From Candidatus Gastranaerophilales bacterium (lineage in GTDB: Bacteria > Cyanobacteriota > Vampirovibrionia > Gastranaerophilales > Gastranaerophilaceae), in the NCBI GenBank assembly GCA_910588555.1, contig CAJUPC010000002.1, positions 17,265 through 77,529 of the forward strand: a stretch of 60,265 nucleotides of DNA. Reading direction: 5' to 3'. Below are positions 8,723-16,834 of the stretch, piece after piece. The notes beneath the pieces were generated by a model that was not told the DNA's origin, did not search any database, and saw nothing but the letters and a program-made list of their open reading frames with translations. The position numbers were made by a program, and so were the translations under genes. Each line of letters opens with the position of its first letter. The first letter of the stretch is position 1.

Positions 8723-9844
8723 ATGAAATTTGTTGTAAAAAAAGAAGATTTGTATAACGGTATTAAAATTGTTGAAAGAGCAACGTCGATGAAAGCTTTG
8801 CAGCCCGTGCTTTTGAATATATTAATTGAAACCGTTGACAAAGGTACTATCAAACTAGTTGCAACAGATTTGGATTTTACTGTAATTGCTCTTGTTGACG
8901 CGCAGGTTGAAGAAGAAGGCAAAATTACGCTTCCGTCAAAAACGTTGAACGAAATTGTTTCTAAATTGAGTGACAAACTTATTACTTTTGAAATGAATAA
9001 TGAAGAAAATACGGTTAATATTACATGTCAAAAATCAAAATTTGATATTATAGGTATTTCAGCAAACGAATTTCCTCCTGAATTTTCCAATATTGAAATT
9101 AACGAAGAAGAAGGTTTTGAAATCGAAATCAGACCGTTTGTAAAAGCCGTTAAACAGGCTGGTTTTGCTGCAGCAAGCTATGAAACAAGCAATCTTTTGT
9201 CAGGTATTGTTTGTGACATCTCTTCAAATATTCTTGAAATAGCTTCAACTGACGGAAACCGTCTTGCTAGAATTCGCGAAACTATTGATAATAAAGATAA
9301 TCACGCAAAACAATTGATTATTCCTTCAAAAACACTTAACGAATTTATTAAAATGAGCAGTTTTATTGATGAAGACAGTGTGAAAATTTTCACTGAAAAG
9401 TCAAAAATAATTATTAAATCAGAAAAAACAACAACGATATCAAGACTTCTTGACGGTCAATTCCCGAAATACAACCAGCTTATTCCGAACGAAAGCCCGA
9501 AAGAAGCTCATGTAAATGTATCACAATTGATTTCAGCGCTTGAACGTGTATCAATTATGGTTAATGAAAAAACAAGTATTGTTAAATTGGAATTCAGCAA
9601 TAACAACTTGAAACTTTCAGCAGATACACCTGACTCAGGTAAATCAGAAGAAAATATTGATATTGATTATGCAGGCGAAGAACTTGCTATTGCGTTCAAC
9701 TACAAATTTGTATTGGAAGCTTTGAAAAACATTGATTCAGACGTTGTTAAAATCGGCTTAAATACACCGTTATCAGCAACAATGTTTAAGCCTGACAGTG
9801 AAGAAGATTACGTCTGCTTGATTATGCCTGTACAGATAAGATAG
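8723..9844 (+). CDS. dnaN: DNA polymerase III subunit beta (sliding clamp)
   Basis: 373 aa, the normal length. Three repeated clamp domains are present, with the N-terminal MKFVVKKEDLYNGIKIVERA and the C-terminal LIMPVQIR that forms part of the clamp-loader/polymerase binding surface. It encircles DNA as the processivity factor. The SD is AAGGGAG. Downstream of the candidate oriC; dnaA is not in the window. Confidence 0.98.
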   Translation: MKFVVKKEDLYNGIKIVERATSMKALQPVLLNILIETVDKGTIKLVATDLDFTVIALVDAQVEEEGKITLPSKTLNEIVSKLSDKLITFEMNNEENTVNITCQKSKFDIIGISANEFPPEFSNIEINEEEGFEIEIRPFVKAVKQAGFAAASYETSNLLSGIVCDISSNILEIASTDGNRLARIRETIDNKDNHAKQLIIPSKTLNEFIKMSSFIDEDSVKIFTEKSKIIIKSEKTTTISRLLDGQFPKYNQLIPNESPKEAHVNVSQLISALERVSIMVNEKTSIVKLEFSNNNLKLSADTPDSGKSEENIDIDYAGEELAIAFNYKFVLEALKNIDSDVVKIGLNTPLSATMFKPDSEEDYVCLIMPVQIR

Positions 9845-9850
9845 TTTTTT

Positions 9851-9956
9851 CATCAACTTTGCCAATATTGATGTAATTTTTAAAACTTTAGCGGGTAGTC
9901 TTTCATCTACTTTGCAAATATTGGTAAAATCTTTAAAATTTAATAGGGTAGTCTTT
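9851..9956. repeat. Imperfect 53-bp tandem duplication
   Basis: Two units (starting 9851 and 9904) share blocks such as ACTTTGC, AATATTG and GGGTAGTC at constant 53-nt spacing. The unit includes the last codons and stop of the minus-strand prepilin-like gene: the second copy again reads KDYPLKF-stop. No clear dnaN terminator is seen here. Confidence 0.75.
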
Positions 9957-10631
9957 CGGTATTTTCCAATTGTTATATTGAATTAATGCCGTGCAAAATG
10001 CGTGGTTATGATTAACCGGAGGATTTCCTTCACATCCGGAAAGTAACGAACTTTCTTGACCGTCCCAGCGGTATTTGTTAGGTTCAAAACCTTTGTCTGT
10101 ATGATATTTCCAGTGTGCAGCATTCCATACTATATCAATTTTTGGTGGATAAAAGCAAAATATAAAGCGGCAGCTGCCGTTAGGGTCAGAGTTTTGTCTG
10201 CATTTTAGAGGTTCAGACGGATAAAAGAACCAATCTCTTGTGTTGGCTTCTGTAGGACCGAAAGCACTTCCGTCAGGCAAATATGCAAGGAATGCACCGT
10301 TTGGTAAGGTTTCAATTTTTGTAATTTGCATATACGGAAAGAGGTATTTTTTGAACCATTTTTCAGATTCTGATGAACCTTCAATAATGTTTCCTTCTTC
10401 GTCTTTTTGTGCGCCTGCTAAATCAGCATACCACAATTTTTTATCGCCGAAATCAACTTCTGCAAGTTTAACTGCTTGATTAACAGAAGAATAGAATTTT
10501 TTCAGCCTTGTTTCAATCACTTGTTTTCTGTGTTGTTGAATTAATGTGGGTATAGTAATTGCTGCAACAACGCCGATAATACCTAAGGTGATTAAGACCT
10601 CTGCAAGTGTGAACGCGTTAAAATTTTTCAT
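9933..10631 (-). CDS. Type IV pilin / pseudopilin-like protein
   Basis: 232 aa from the SD-supported ATG at 10631 (GGAGG, 5-nt spacing). The N-terminus MKNFNA-FTLAEVLITLGIIGVVAA is a class-III prepilin signal with Glu5 and a hydrophobic helix; the remainder is a Cys-containing globular domain. An in-frame ATG at 10643 is exactly 6 nt behind a TATAAT box, so a leaderless start there is an alternative. Same family as the protein at 5187-6254. Confidence 0.8.
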   Translation of the reverse strand: MKNFNAFTLAEVLITLGIIGVVAAITIPTLIQQHRKQVIETRLKKFYSSVNQAVKLAEVDFGDKKLWYADLAGAQKDEEGNIIEGSSESEKWFKKYLFPYMQITKIETLPNGAFLAYLPDGSAFGPTEANTRDWFFYPSEPLKCRQNSDPNGSCRFIFCFYPPKIDIVWNAAHWKYHTDKGFEPNKYRWDGQESSLLSGCEGNPPVNHNHAFCTALIQYNNWKIPKDYPIKF

Positions 10632-10649
10632 ACAATCCTCCATATCATT

Positions 10650-10678
10650 ATTATAACATATTACACCCTGTTTAACAA
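10650..10678 (-). promoter_or_regulatory. Promoter of the second prepilin-like gene
   Basis: Minus-strand TTGTTA (complement of 10673-10678), 17-nt spacer and TATAAT (complement of 10650-10655) with an upstream TG. Confidence 0.7.
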
Positions 10679-10764
10679 GTGTAAATTGCAATAATTTTAT
10701 TGTGCAAATTATAAAGTGTATTTATGTCGTAAAAATACTGTTAATATAATTTATGGAGAATAAT

Positions 10765-10941
10765 ATGTTTAAAATAGAAAAAACAGAAATGATAAATAAA
10801 ACCTTCAGATTGCCCTTAGATTTGGTTGAGAAATTGCAAACGGTAGCACAAAATCAGGGTGTTTCTTTAAACAATCTTGTACGACAATGCTGTGAGTATG
10901 CATTGAATAATTTGGAAAAAGAAAAGACAGATAAATCTTAA
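10765..10941 (+). CDS. Small ribbon-helix-helix (Arc/CopG-like) protein
   Basis: 58 aa. MINKTFRLPLDLVEKLQTVAQNQGVSLNNLVRQCCEYAL has the RHH pattern: a short basic beta strand, then two helices. Probably a DNA-binding regulator. TATAAT (10745-10750) precedes it; the ATG at 10765 with GGAG at 10756 is preferred over the ATG at 10753. It overlaps the convergent downstream gene by 4 nt. Confidence 0.7.
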   Translation: MFKIEKTEMINKTFRLPLDLVEKLQTVAQNQGVSLNNLVRQCCEYALNNLEKEKTDKS

Positions 10942-11597
10942 CTGCACATTGTTTCAAATTTTAAATTGTTCTTGTATAAATTATCAATTAATTTGTCAAT
11001 ATCATCTTTGTTTTTTTTGTCAGAGAATTCGATATTGTCGTAAATTCTTGTTGTGTAGTTTTCAATTTCAATAGGTTTGTATTTATTATTATTAACCCAG
11101 CTGGTGACTTTACCGCTTTCAAGGTCGATTTTTTTGATAATACTTACAGTTTTGCCGTCACGTTTGTATATAGAGACATTTACGATTTTGCCTGTATTGA
11201 TATCATATTCTTGAATAGATGATATTTTTGATTCATCTTTGACATTATAGTTAATAGTTCTGACCTTTTTACCGGTTTCTATATCATACTCGTCAACAGA
11301 TTTGTATAAAACGTAATTTATAGTACGAATTTTCTTCCCTGTAACATAATCATATTCATCAACAGAACGGACTTTTTTGTCATCAAAATAATCAAAATGA
11401 GTTGTTTTAACTTTAGAACCTGTTTCAACATCAATTTCAATAATTTTGTCTACAGATTTACCGTTTCTTCTGTAAACGACCTCTTCAACCGTTTCGGGGT
11501 TTGAATATAATAGGGTCAGATGTGAGTCGCTGTGCATCTTTCTATACTGTTTTTTAGTTTCGGGAAGTATATTTTGAATTGCGGCTAATAACTTCAT
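10938..11597 (-). CDS. DUF2963-like repeat protein
   Basis: 219 aa built of about six repeats of roughly 20-25 residues with the pattern EYD-x-x-TGKK-x-RTINY. This resembles the DUF2963 tandem repeat first noted in phytoplasmas and related to toggle/MORN-like beta repeats. No signal peptide is evident. Function unknown. The SD is AGGAG. The repeats are close enough to suggest expansion by duplication. Confidence 0.7.
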   Translation of the reverse strand: MKLLAAIQNILPETKKQYRKMHSDSHLTLLYSNPETVEEVVYRRNGKSVDKIIEIDVETGSKVKTTHFDYFDDKKVRSVDEYDYVTGKKIRTINYVLYKSVDEYDIETGKKVRTINYNVKDESKISSIQEYDINTGKIVNVSIYKRDGKTVSIIKKIDLESGKVTSWVNNNKYKPIEIENYTTRIYDNIEFSDKKNKDDIDKLIDNLYKNNLKFETMCS

Positions 11598-11717
11598 TCT
11601 AAATTTCTCCTAAATATATAATACATGTAAATAAAAAATTTGCTATTTTATGTAAAGAATTATATATTATTTGACACAAAATAATAAATAACCCGATTGG
11701 ATATTTATAATATTATA

Positions 11718-12059
11718 TTAGCCTCTCTTTTTTAAAAGTTCAAGAAAAGTTTTATAATCTGTTCCCCAGCTTGCCATAGCGTTCAATACAGGCGCAAGAC
11801 TATACCCCACATTCGAGAGAGTATATTCCACTCTCGGCGGAATTTGCGGGTAAACTTTTCTTACAATCAGCCCGTCATTTTCCATTGAGCGCAGATTTGT
11901 AGTTAAAACTTTTTGTGAAATTCCCGAAACATCTTTTTTTAGCTCACCGAAACGCTTGGTGCCGTTGAGCAATTCTCTGATTATAAGCACTTTCCATTTT
12001 TCGCCGATAAGACTAAGTGTCACTTCGACAGGACATTTGGGAAGTTCTTTTAATTCCAT
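11718..12059 (-). CDS. HxlR-family winged-helix transcriptional regulator
   Basis: 113 aa. It matches the HxlR pattern: CPVEVTLSLIGEKWKVLIIREL, then RFGELKKDVSGISQKVLTTNLR and the wing VEYTLSNVGYSLAPVL. Such regulators often sense electrophiles or redox state through the N-terminal Cys (here C9). Transcribed with the upstream 108-aa gene (9-nt gap). Confidence 0.9.
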   Translation of the reverse strand: MELKELPKCPVEVTLSLIGEKWKVLIIRELLNGTKRFGELKKDVSGISQKVLTTNLRSMENDGLIVRKVYPQIPPRVEYTLSNVGYSLAPVLNAMASWGTDYKTFLELLKKRG

Positions 12060-12068
12060 AAAATTTCC

Positions 12069-12395
12069 TTATTGTTCTTTTGTTTCTGATTTTTTTTGTA
12101 ATTCAGCTTGTTTTTTCAACAAAACTTCCATTTTTTTGATAGCTTCAACTTCGCCGATAGGTTTGTTAAAAGCTTCAGGGTTAAGCGTAACCATTTTTTC
12201 CCAGCAGCCGGGAACATTTGATTTTTCGCCGCAAATACAGTTTCTCCATGTATCACCCGTTTTCTTGTCAACAAGAATTGTAAGCATATTTGAGCCTGTT
12301 ACAACTTCATACCTGTCAGGTTTTTGTACAAAACCTTGAATGCAAATATCAGCAATGATTAATAACATTAAAATAAATAAAATAGTGTCTTTCAT
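12069..12395 (-). CDS. Membrane-anchored hypothetical protein, 108 aa
   Basis: An N-terminal hydrophobic helix (residues 4-20) is followed by a short beta-rich domain with DKKTGDTWRNCICG, reminiscent of small proteins that bear a 'TGkvW' strand, and then a charged C-terminal helix. Likely exported or inner-membrane anchored. Upstream of the HxlR gene in the same operon. No function assigned. Confidence 0.6.
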   Translation of the reverse strand: MKDTILFILMLLIIADICIQGFVQKPDRYEVVTGSNMLTILVDKKTGDTWRNCICGEKSNVPGCWEKMVTLNPEAFNKPIGEVEAIKKMEVLLKKQAELQKKSETKEQ

Positions 12396-12530
12396 AATAA
12401 CTCCTCTCTTTAAACTTAATTATACATTCAAATTTTGATGTTAGCAAGTATTATACAAACGGGTAATGAAAAATGTTAAATCGGTGTTTAAAATAAATAA
12501 AGAATTACCAAAAAATAAGGGGGTAAAAAT

Positions 12531-12878
12531 ATGATATTACTTTTAAGATGGCTTTTATTTACATTAGCAATTATGTTTGTTGCGTGGCTTGTGCCGGGTA
12601 TCGGTGTTGAAAACTTTCAAAGCGCATTGCTTGTAACAGTGATTATGGCTCTTATAAACATTTTTATAAGACCTTTGATAGTTTTTATTACATTGCCGAT
12701 AAACATTTTAACTCTTGGTATTTTTACGTTGGTAATTAACGCTTTGTTATTTATGTTAGCAGGTTATATTGCTCCGGGATTTTATGTGGACGGTTTCCTG
12801 TCAGCATTTTTGGGGTCTGTTGTGTTATCTTTCCTCGGACTTATTATCAATATGGTTACGCTTAATAATGCAGAATAA
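12531..12878 (+). CDS. Phage-holin-family IV / YvlD-like membrane protein
   Basis: 115 aa with four hydrophobic segments. The pattern MALINIFIRPLIVFITLPINILTLGIFTLVINALLFML is typical of the 4-TMS 'holin superfamily IV' (YvlD) proteins. Although called holin in databases, it is a common chromosomal integral membrane protein, often linked to envelope stress. Stands alone with an SD (GGGGG) and its own terminator. Confidence 0.85.
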   Translation: MILLLRWLLFTLAIMFVAWLVPGIGVENFQSALLVTVIMALINIFIRPLIVFITLPINILTLGIFTLVINALLFMLAGYIAPGFYVDGFLSAFLGSVVLSFLGLIINMVTLNNAE

Positions 12879-12882
12879 ATTC

Positions 12883-12908
12883 AAAGGCTCCATTTGGAGC
12901 CTTTTTTG
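12883..12908 (+). terminator. Rho-independent terminator
   Basis: Perfect 9-bp stem AAAGGCTCC/GGAGCCTTT with a 4-nt loop and T6. Confidence 0.9.
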
Positions 12909-12983
12909 TTCTGGTATGAACGAATGATATTATTCAAGTTTTTTTACAGATTTGCCGATAAACTAAAAAAATGAGGTGTTTAT

Positions 12984-13352
12984 ATGTTTAATTCTGTAAA
13001 TAATCCTTTCCAAAACAGGTCTGTATCGTCTTCAACATCGTCTGACAGCAACGGCAAAAGACAAAAAGAAGACCCAAAAAAAGAACTAAAAAAATATCTT
13101 GAAGAAGAAGAACCGGATGAAGTTAGAATTGGCGGTCAGCCGATTTTGACCGAAGATGAAGTTCTGGCAATGACAAAAAGCTATATTGCAAAGCTTAAAG
13201 ACGAGCACAGCGAAAATGAGAAAGCTCAGAAAAAGCTCGACAAATACCTTGAAAATTTTGACATCAAAAAGTTTATGAAGAAAAATCCGAACATGACAAG
13301 TCCCGATTTCTATATGGTCATGTTTAATGAAACAGAAAGTTTAGTTAAATAA
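12984..13352 (+). CDS. Hypothetical highly charged protein, 122 aa
   Basis: A Ser-rich disordered N-terminus is followed by a Lys/Glu-rich helical segment and the conserved-looking C-terminus KKFMKKNPNMTSPDFYMVMFNETE. No membrane segment. It has a GAGG ribosome binding site and is monocistronic. Not recognised. Confidence 0.6.
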   Translation: MFNSVNNPFQNRSVSSSTSSDSNGKRQKEDPKKELKKYLEEEEPDEVRIGGQPILTEDEVLAMTKSYIAKLKDEHSENEKAQKKLDKYLENFDIKKFMKKNPNMTSPDFYMVMFNETESLVK

Positions 13353-13425
13353 TAATAAAAAAGACGTTATGGTAAGTCAAATCGATATTTGATAAGTTTC
13401 TGAATAAGTCGCACAATGGTAAAAG

Positions 13426-14100
13426 TTAACGCGCCTCTTTAATAACAACTATTGTATCTTCAATTTCTGTTTTTAAATATTCAAGCTGCTGGTCAATTAC
13501 CGTGTCGTTATACAAATATCCGGCTCCTGTGTATGCAAGATATGGTCTGTATTTTTCAGCCTCTGCGCGCAAATTCGCAACTGATTGAGTATAAGTTCTC
13601 AAACCCATAATTTTTTGAAACGAAACAAAATTATATTCGGGCTTATCTTCATATTTTGTGCACAAATAATCAATATTTTTATTCAGAAAATAAACTTTTG
13701 CATTGAATTTTTGAACATCATAACCGTTTTCAATACAAGTTAAAATATTTTCTAAAATTGGCAGTAAATCATTTATATCGTTCAAATATGGAGAAGTTTT
13801 ATCTTCTTTTAGAATAATATTTACAAAAGCAGGATTGTCGCGCGGAACAGGCTTAATCTCGTCAGATGAATTAAAAAGTTTAGAATTTTCTACAACAGGT
13901 TTTGCAGTTTTAGGCTCAGATGCACCAAAACTTTTTGAAATATCAGGAAGCGTTCCAATATAACCCTTTCCGCTTTGGCCGACTTCAATATTTTCGGTAT
14001 TCAAAGTTTGTTTTGCTTCCTGTTTCTTCTTGAAACCCCACGCAAAGCAGCTCGAAGTACTTAAAATTACAGCTAAACCTAAAACTAATAATTTCTTCAT
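13426..14100 (-). CDS. Exported hypothetical protein, 224 aa
   Basis: A signal peptide (about residues 1-20, ending CFA) is followed by a linker and a helical domain. No family recognised. TATAAT lies exactly 6 nt before the ATG and there is no SD, pointing to a leaderless mRNA. Same orientation as the next secreted gene but with its own -10. Confidence 0.65.
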   Translation of the reverse strand: MKKLLVLGLAVILSTSSCFAWGFKKKQEAKQTLNTENIEVGQSGKGYIGTLPDISKSFGASEPKTAKPVVENSKLFNSSDEIKPVPRDNPAFVNIILKEDKTSPYLNDINDLLPILENILTCIENGYDVQKFNAKVYFLNKNIDYLCTKYEDKPEYNFVSFQKIMGLRTYTQSVANLRAEAEKYRPYLAYTGAGYLYNDTVIDQQLEYLKTEIEDTIVVIKEAR

Positions 14101-14142
14101 AACTTAATTATAATGATTGCTATGAAAAAATCATCATTTAAA

Positions 14143-14724
14143 TTATTTAGTTTTATGTTTAAACCCGAACAAATGCCATTTTTTATGAACAGGACAGAGT
14201 GCATTGCTTTCGTTTTCATACATTTTTACGCCGAATGGACGTAAATTCGGGTCTTTTTTATAAAAAGCTTTGTTTTTTTGACAATATTTAATTGTACTTT
14301 TTTCCATTTTTCTTATAGTTTTTAACTTAGCTTTTTGTTCTGAATTTAGAATAGATTTAAACTCTTTATCATACTTTTCAGAAGTTTTTTGCATGCATTT
14401 TTCAAGGTCTTTAACAACTTTTTCCTGTTTTTTAATAGAGTTTTTGCTGACTTCATGCTCATTTAGTCTTGTAAGAACAAATTTTTCCTGTTCATATTTT
14501 CTAAATTGAGCTTTTAATTCATCGTAACGCTGTGCATCAATAACATCTTTGCATTTCTGCTGGTCAGCAGAAAGATTTAAAACATTGTATAAAGCCGCGC
14601 GTTCATTGTACATTGAAGTCATCAAGTCAAGACATTTTGTTTGATTTGCGCAGCCGCAATCAGCATATACCATGTTTCCCATTAACAAAAAAATAAATGT
14701 TGTTATAAAAAATAATTTCTTCAT
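14143..14724 (-). CDS. Periplasmic helical protein with Spy/CpxP-like LTxxQ-type features
   Basis: 193 aa. A signal peptide (about 1-21) is followed by CGCANQTKC and helical segments with LSADQQ and ILNSEQKAKL, which resemble the LTxxQ motifs of Spy/CpxP chaperones. A C-terminal tail contains CPVHKKWH. The assignment to that family is tentative. TATAAT is 6 nt upstream of the ATG (leaderless type) and divergent from mrnC. Confidence 0.55.
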   Translation of the reverse strand: MKKLFFITTFIFLLMGNMVYADCGCANQTKCLDLMTSMYNERAALYNVLNLSADQQKCKDVIDAQRYDELKAQFRKYEQEKFVLTRLNEHEVSKNSIKKQEKVVKDLEKCMQKTSEKYDKEFKSILNSEQKAKLKTIRKMEKSTIKYCQKNKAFYKKDPNLRPFGVKMYENESNALCPVHKKWHLFGFKHKTK

Positions 14725-14730
14725 AGATTA

Positions 14731-14760
14731 ATTATACCTCAATACTTTTTATAGTACAAT
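14731..14760. promoter_or_regulatory. Divergent leaderless promoters (secreted gene / mrnC)
   Basis: Minus strand: TATAAT (complement of 14731-14736), 6 nt, then ATG at 14724. Plus strand: TACAAT (14755-14760), 6 nt, then ATG at 14767. The intergenic gap is only 42 bp, so neither gene has room for an SD leader. Confidence 0.6.
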
Positions 14761-14766
14761 AATTTT

Positions 14767-15123
14767 ATGGAAGAAATGAATTTAAGAAATTATGCATACG
14801 TAGGCGACGCCGTTTGGGAACTTTATATCCGTGAAAAAACAGTAAGACAGACAGAAAATGCAAAAAAACTTCACAAAATAACGACAGAAAAAGTCAAAGC
14901 TTCATATCAGGCAGAGCTTCTTCATGGTTTGGAAGAAATTTTGACAGATGAGGAAAAAGAAATTGCCCGTCGCGCAAGAAATCTTCCCATACCTGTTGCC
15001 CGTCGTTCCAATCAAGCAGAATACCGTCAGGCAACAGCATTTGAAACACTAATCGGCTGGTGGTATGTCTATGATGAGTCACGCTTAAAAGAAATTTATA
15101 CAAAAATAGAAATAAAATTTTAA
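14767..15123 (+). CDS. mrnC: Mini-ribonuclease III
   Basis: 118 aa, an RNase III catalytic domain without a dsRNA-binding domain. The signature NYAYVGDAVWELYIRE lies at residues 8-23 with catalytic Asp14, and ATAFETLIGWWY near residue 90 carries the second acidic cluster. It matures 23S rRNA ends in B. subtilis and is found in Firmicutes and Cyanobacteria. The start has no SD but a -10 six nt upstream. Confidence 0.93.
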   Translation: MEEMNLRNYAYVGDAVWELYIREKTVRQTENAKKLHKITTEKVKASYQAELLHGLEEILTDEEKEIARRARNLPIPVARRSNQAEYRQATAFETLIGWWYVYDESRLKEIYTKIEIKF

Positions 15124-15208
15124 AAAAAGGGGGTTTACAAAAAAAAATCAGCATGTACAATAAATATTGTGACAAGTAAATATATAGCTTTTTCACAAAA
15201 AGCTTTGT

Positions 15209-15284
15209 GGGGGTTTAGCTCAGCTGGTAGAGCACCTGCTTTGCACGCAGGGGGTCAGGAGTTCGAATCTCCTAACCTCCACCA
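15209..15284 (+). tRNA. tRNA-Ala (anticodon TGC)
   Basis: 76 nt including an encoded CCA. The acceptor stem GGGGGTT/AACCTCC contains the G3:U70 wobble that identifies alanine tRNAs. Anticodon stem CCTGC/GCAGG with loop TTTGCAC; T-arm GTTCGAATC. The 3' end overlaps the serine recombinase gene on the other strand, so it is the likely prophage attachment site. Confidence 0.98.
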
Positions 15285-15290
15285 TAAGAA
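15261..15290. other. Candidate prophage attL at tRNA-Ala 3' end
   Basis: Host-like sequence ends with the tRNA, and the prophage integrase begins on the opposite strand with its stop codon at 15272-15274 inside the acceptor stem. The exact core cannot be set because attR is outside the window. Confidence 0.55.
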
Positions 15291-16834
15291 ACACATTCGA
15301 ACACATCGAATGTGTTTTTTATTGAGAATTCTCGGGTGCCGTTATTGTCATCATTATAACGATATGCGACAATTCCCCTGTCATTTTCTTCATCGATTAT
15401 TATTGTATCGATTAAAGTGTTTATAATAAGTCTCTGACAATCGATATCTTTTATATCGTCTTTTCTAAATTGTTCAAGATAATAAATTATGCTATCTTTT
15501 GATTCAGTAGGAGCATTATTTTTGAATTTTTCAACTTGGATATTATATTCCAAGTTACGTTTTGCCTCTTCTAGGTTTTCTAGGCGGTCTTTTGTAGTTT
15601 CTGTAAAAATACCATTTTCAATAGCGGTCATAATATTTGCAATTTTATTTTCAACATCCTTTTTTTGCTGCAGCATTAAACGAATTTGCATATCGTCTTT
15701 TTGGTTGCCCTGGAGTTGTATAATATTTTCAGAAAGCCAATCTAATATTTCAGGAGAAAGAATATCATCACGAGTGAATTTAACAATAAATTCTTCTAGT
15801 TTTTCTTTAGGATATGATTTAGACCGGCATGCATCCTTGCCACGCTTACTTTTTTTGTTTGCGCAGGTATAATAATAGTAAGTATTACCATTTTTGCCAG
15901 TCCCACTATCACCAGTCATTGGTGCCTTACATTTGCCACAAAACAGCTTGCCGGAGAGTAAAAATTCTACTGCCGGTTTGTCTTTTTTGCGTTTTGATGT
16001 GTGCTTATTTTGTTCCATTCTTTGACCTGCCTTTATAAATAATTCTTCAGAAACGATTGGTTCAATAACATTTTTAAATTCAATGAGCTCTTTCTTTTTC
16101 TCCTGGGTGATTTCATCAATATAGGCTCGTTTGTATGTGTAGGTACCTATATACTTTGTGTTTGATAAAATACGATTCAAGGAACTTTTATTGAATTTCT
16201 GCCCAACGGAGGTTGCTATTCCCCTATTATTAAGATTGCTACAAATATCAACAGCCGGCTCACCGCTGACATAACGTTCAAAAATCTCGCGAACAATAGG
16301 GGCCTTAATTGGATCAGGCTTATATTTTTTATTTTCAAGAACAAAACCAAAAGGTACCGTGCCACCAATATGTTGATGTTTAAGGGCTGATTCATAAATA
16401 CCACGACTAACTTTGCGGCTTAATTCTTTGCTGTAATATTCAGCCATACCTTCAAGGACACTTTCTAAAATTATTCCTTCAGGACCTGCCGGTACATATT
16501 CTTTTGCAGAAATTAAACGACAACCTGCTTTCCGCATTTCGTTTTTATATTTTGCTATATCAAACTTATTACGACTGAATCTATCGATAGTATAAACATA
16601 AACGATATTATACAACCCCTTTTTAACATCTTTCATTAATTGCTGAAATTGGGGGCGCTGATCTGTTTGCCCGGAGATATGCCTGTCAATGTAATCTTTG
16701 CGAATAATTGCATTTTGAGATTTCGCACGTGCGTAACATTCCCTGCGTTGACCTTCAATGCTTGATTCAGATTGATTAGGTCCGGCGGAATATCTACCAT
16801 AAAAAGCTGCATTTAATTTAGGAGTATCAGACAT
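15272..16834 (-). CDS. Large serine recombinase (phage integrase)
   Basis: 520 aa. The resolvase domain has nucleophile Ser16 in FYGRYSAGP and the arginine region IYVYTIDRFSRN. A recombinase domain follows, then a zinc ribbon CGKC..CANKK..C (about 295-335) and a coiled-coil tail. It should catalyse site-specific integration. The last codons (Gly-Gly-Gly-stop) are read from the tRNA-Ala 3' end, so its own 3' end spans the attachment site. tRNA targeting is unusual for this enzyme class. Confidence 0.95.
   Translation of the reverse strand: MSDTPKLNAAFYGRYSAGPNQSESSIEGQRRECYARAKSQNAIIRKDYIDRHISGQTDQRPQFQQLMKDVKKGLYNIVYVYTIDRFSRNKFDIAKYKNEMRKAGCRLISAKEYVPAGPEGIILESVLEGMAEYYSKELSRKVSRGIYESALKHQHIGGTVPFGFVLENKKYKPDPIKAPIVREIFERYVSGEPAVDICSNLNNRGIATSVGQKFNKSSLNRILSNTKYIGTYTYKRAYIDEITQEKKKELIEFKNVIEPIVSEELFIKAGQRMEQNKHTSKRKKDKPAVEFLLSGKLFCGKCKAPMTGDSGTGKNGNTYYYYTCANKKSKRGKDACRSKSYPKEKLEEFIVKFTRDDILSPEILDWLSENIIQLQGNQKDDMQIRLMLQQKKDVENKIANIMTAIENGIFTETTKDRLENLEEAKRNLEYNIQVEKFKNNAPTESKDSIIYYLEQFRKDDIKDIDCQRLIINTLIDTIIIDEENDRGIVAYRYNDDNNGTREFSIKNTFDVFECVSYGGG
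15289..15320 (+). terminator. Terminator for tRNA-Ala inside the recombinase 3' end
   Basis: 11-bp stem (15289-15299 / 15107+200 i.e. 15307-15317), 7-nt loop and a T run in tRNA orientation. It lies within the C-terminal codons of the convergent recombinase and is probably supplied by the phage. Confidence 0.75.

Noticed and set aside
12531..12878. Phage origin of the 'holin family' gene at 12531
   Set aside because: It lies in the host part among chromosomal genes; this family is a common bacterial membrane protein despite its name.
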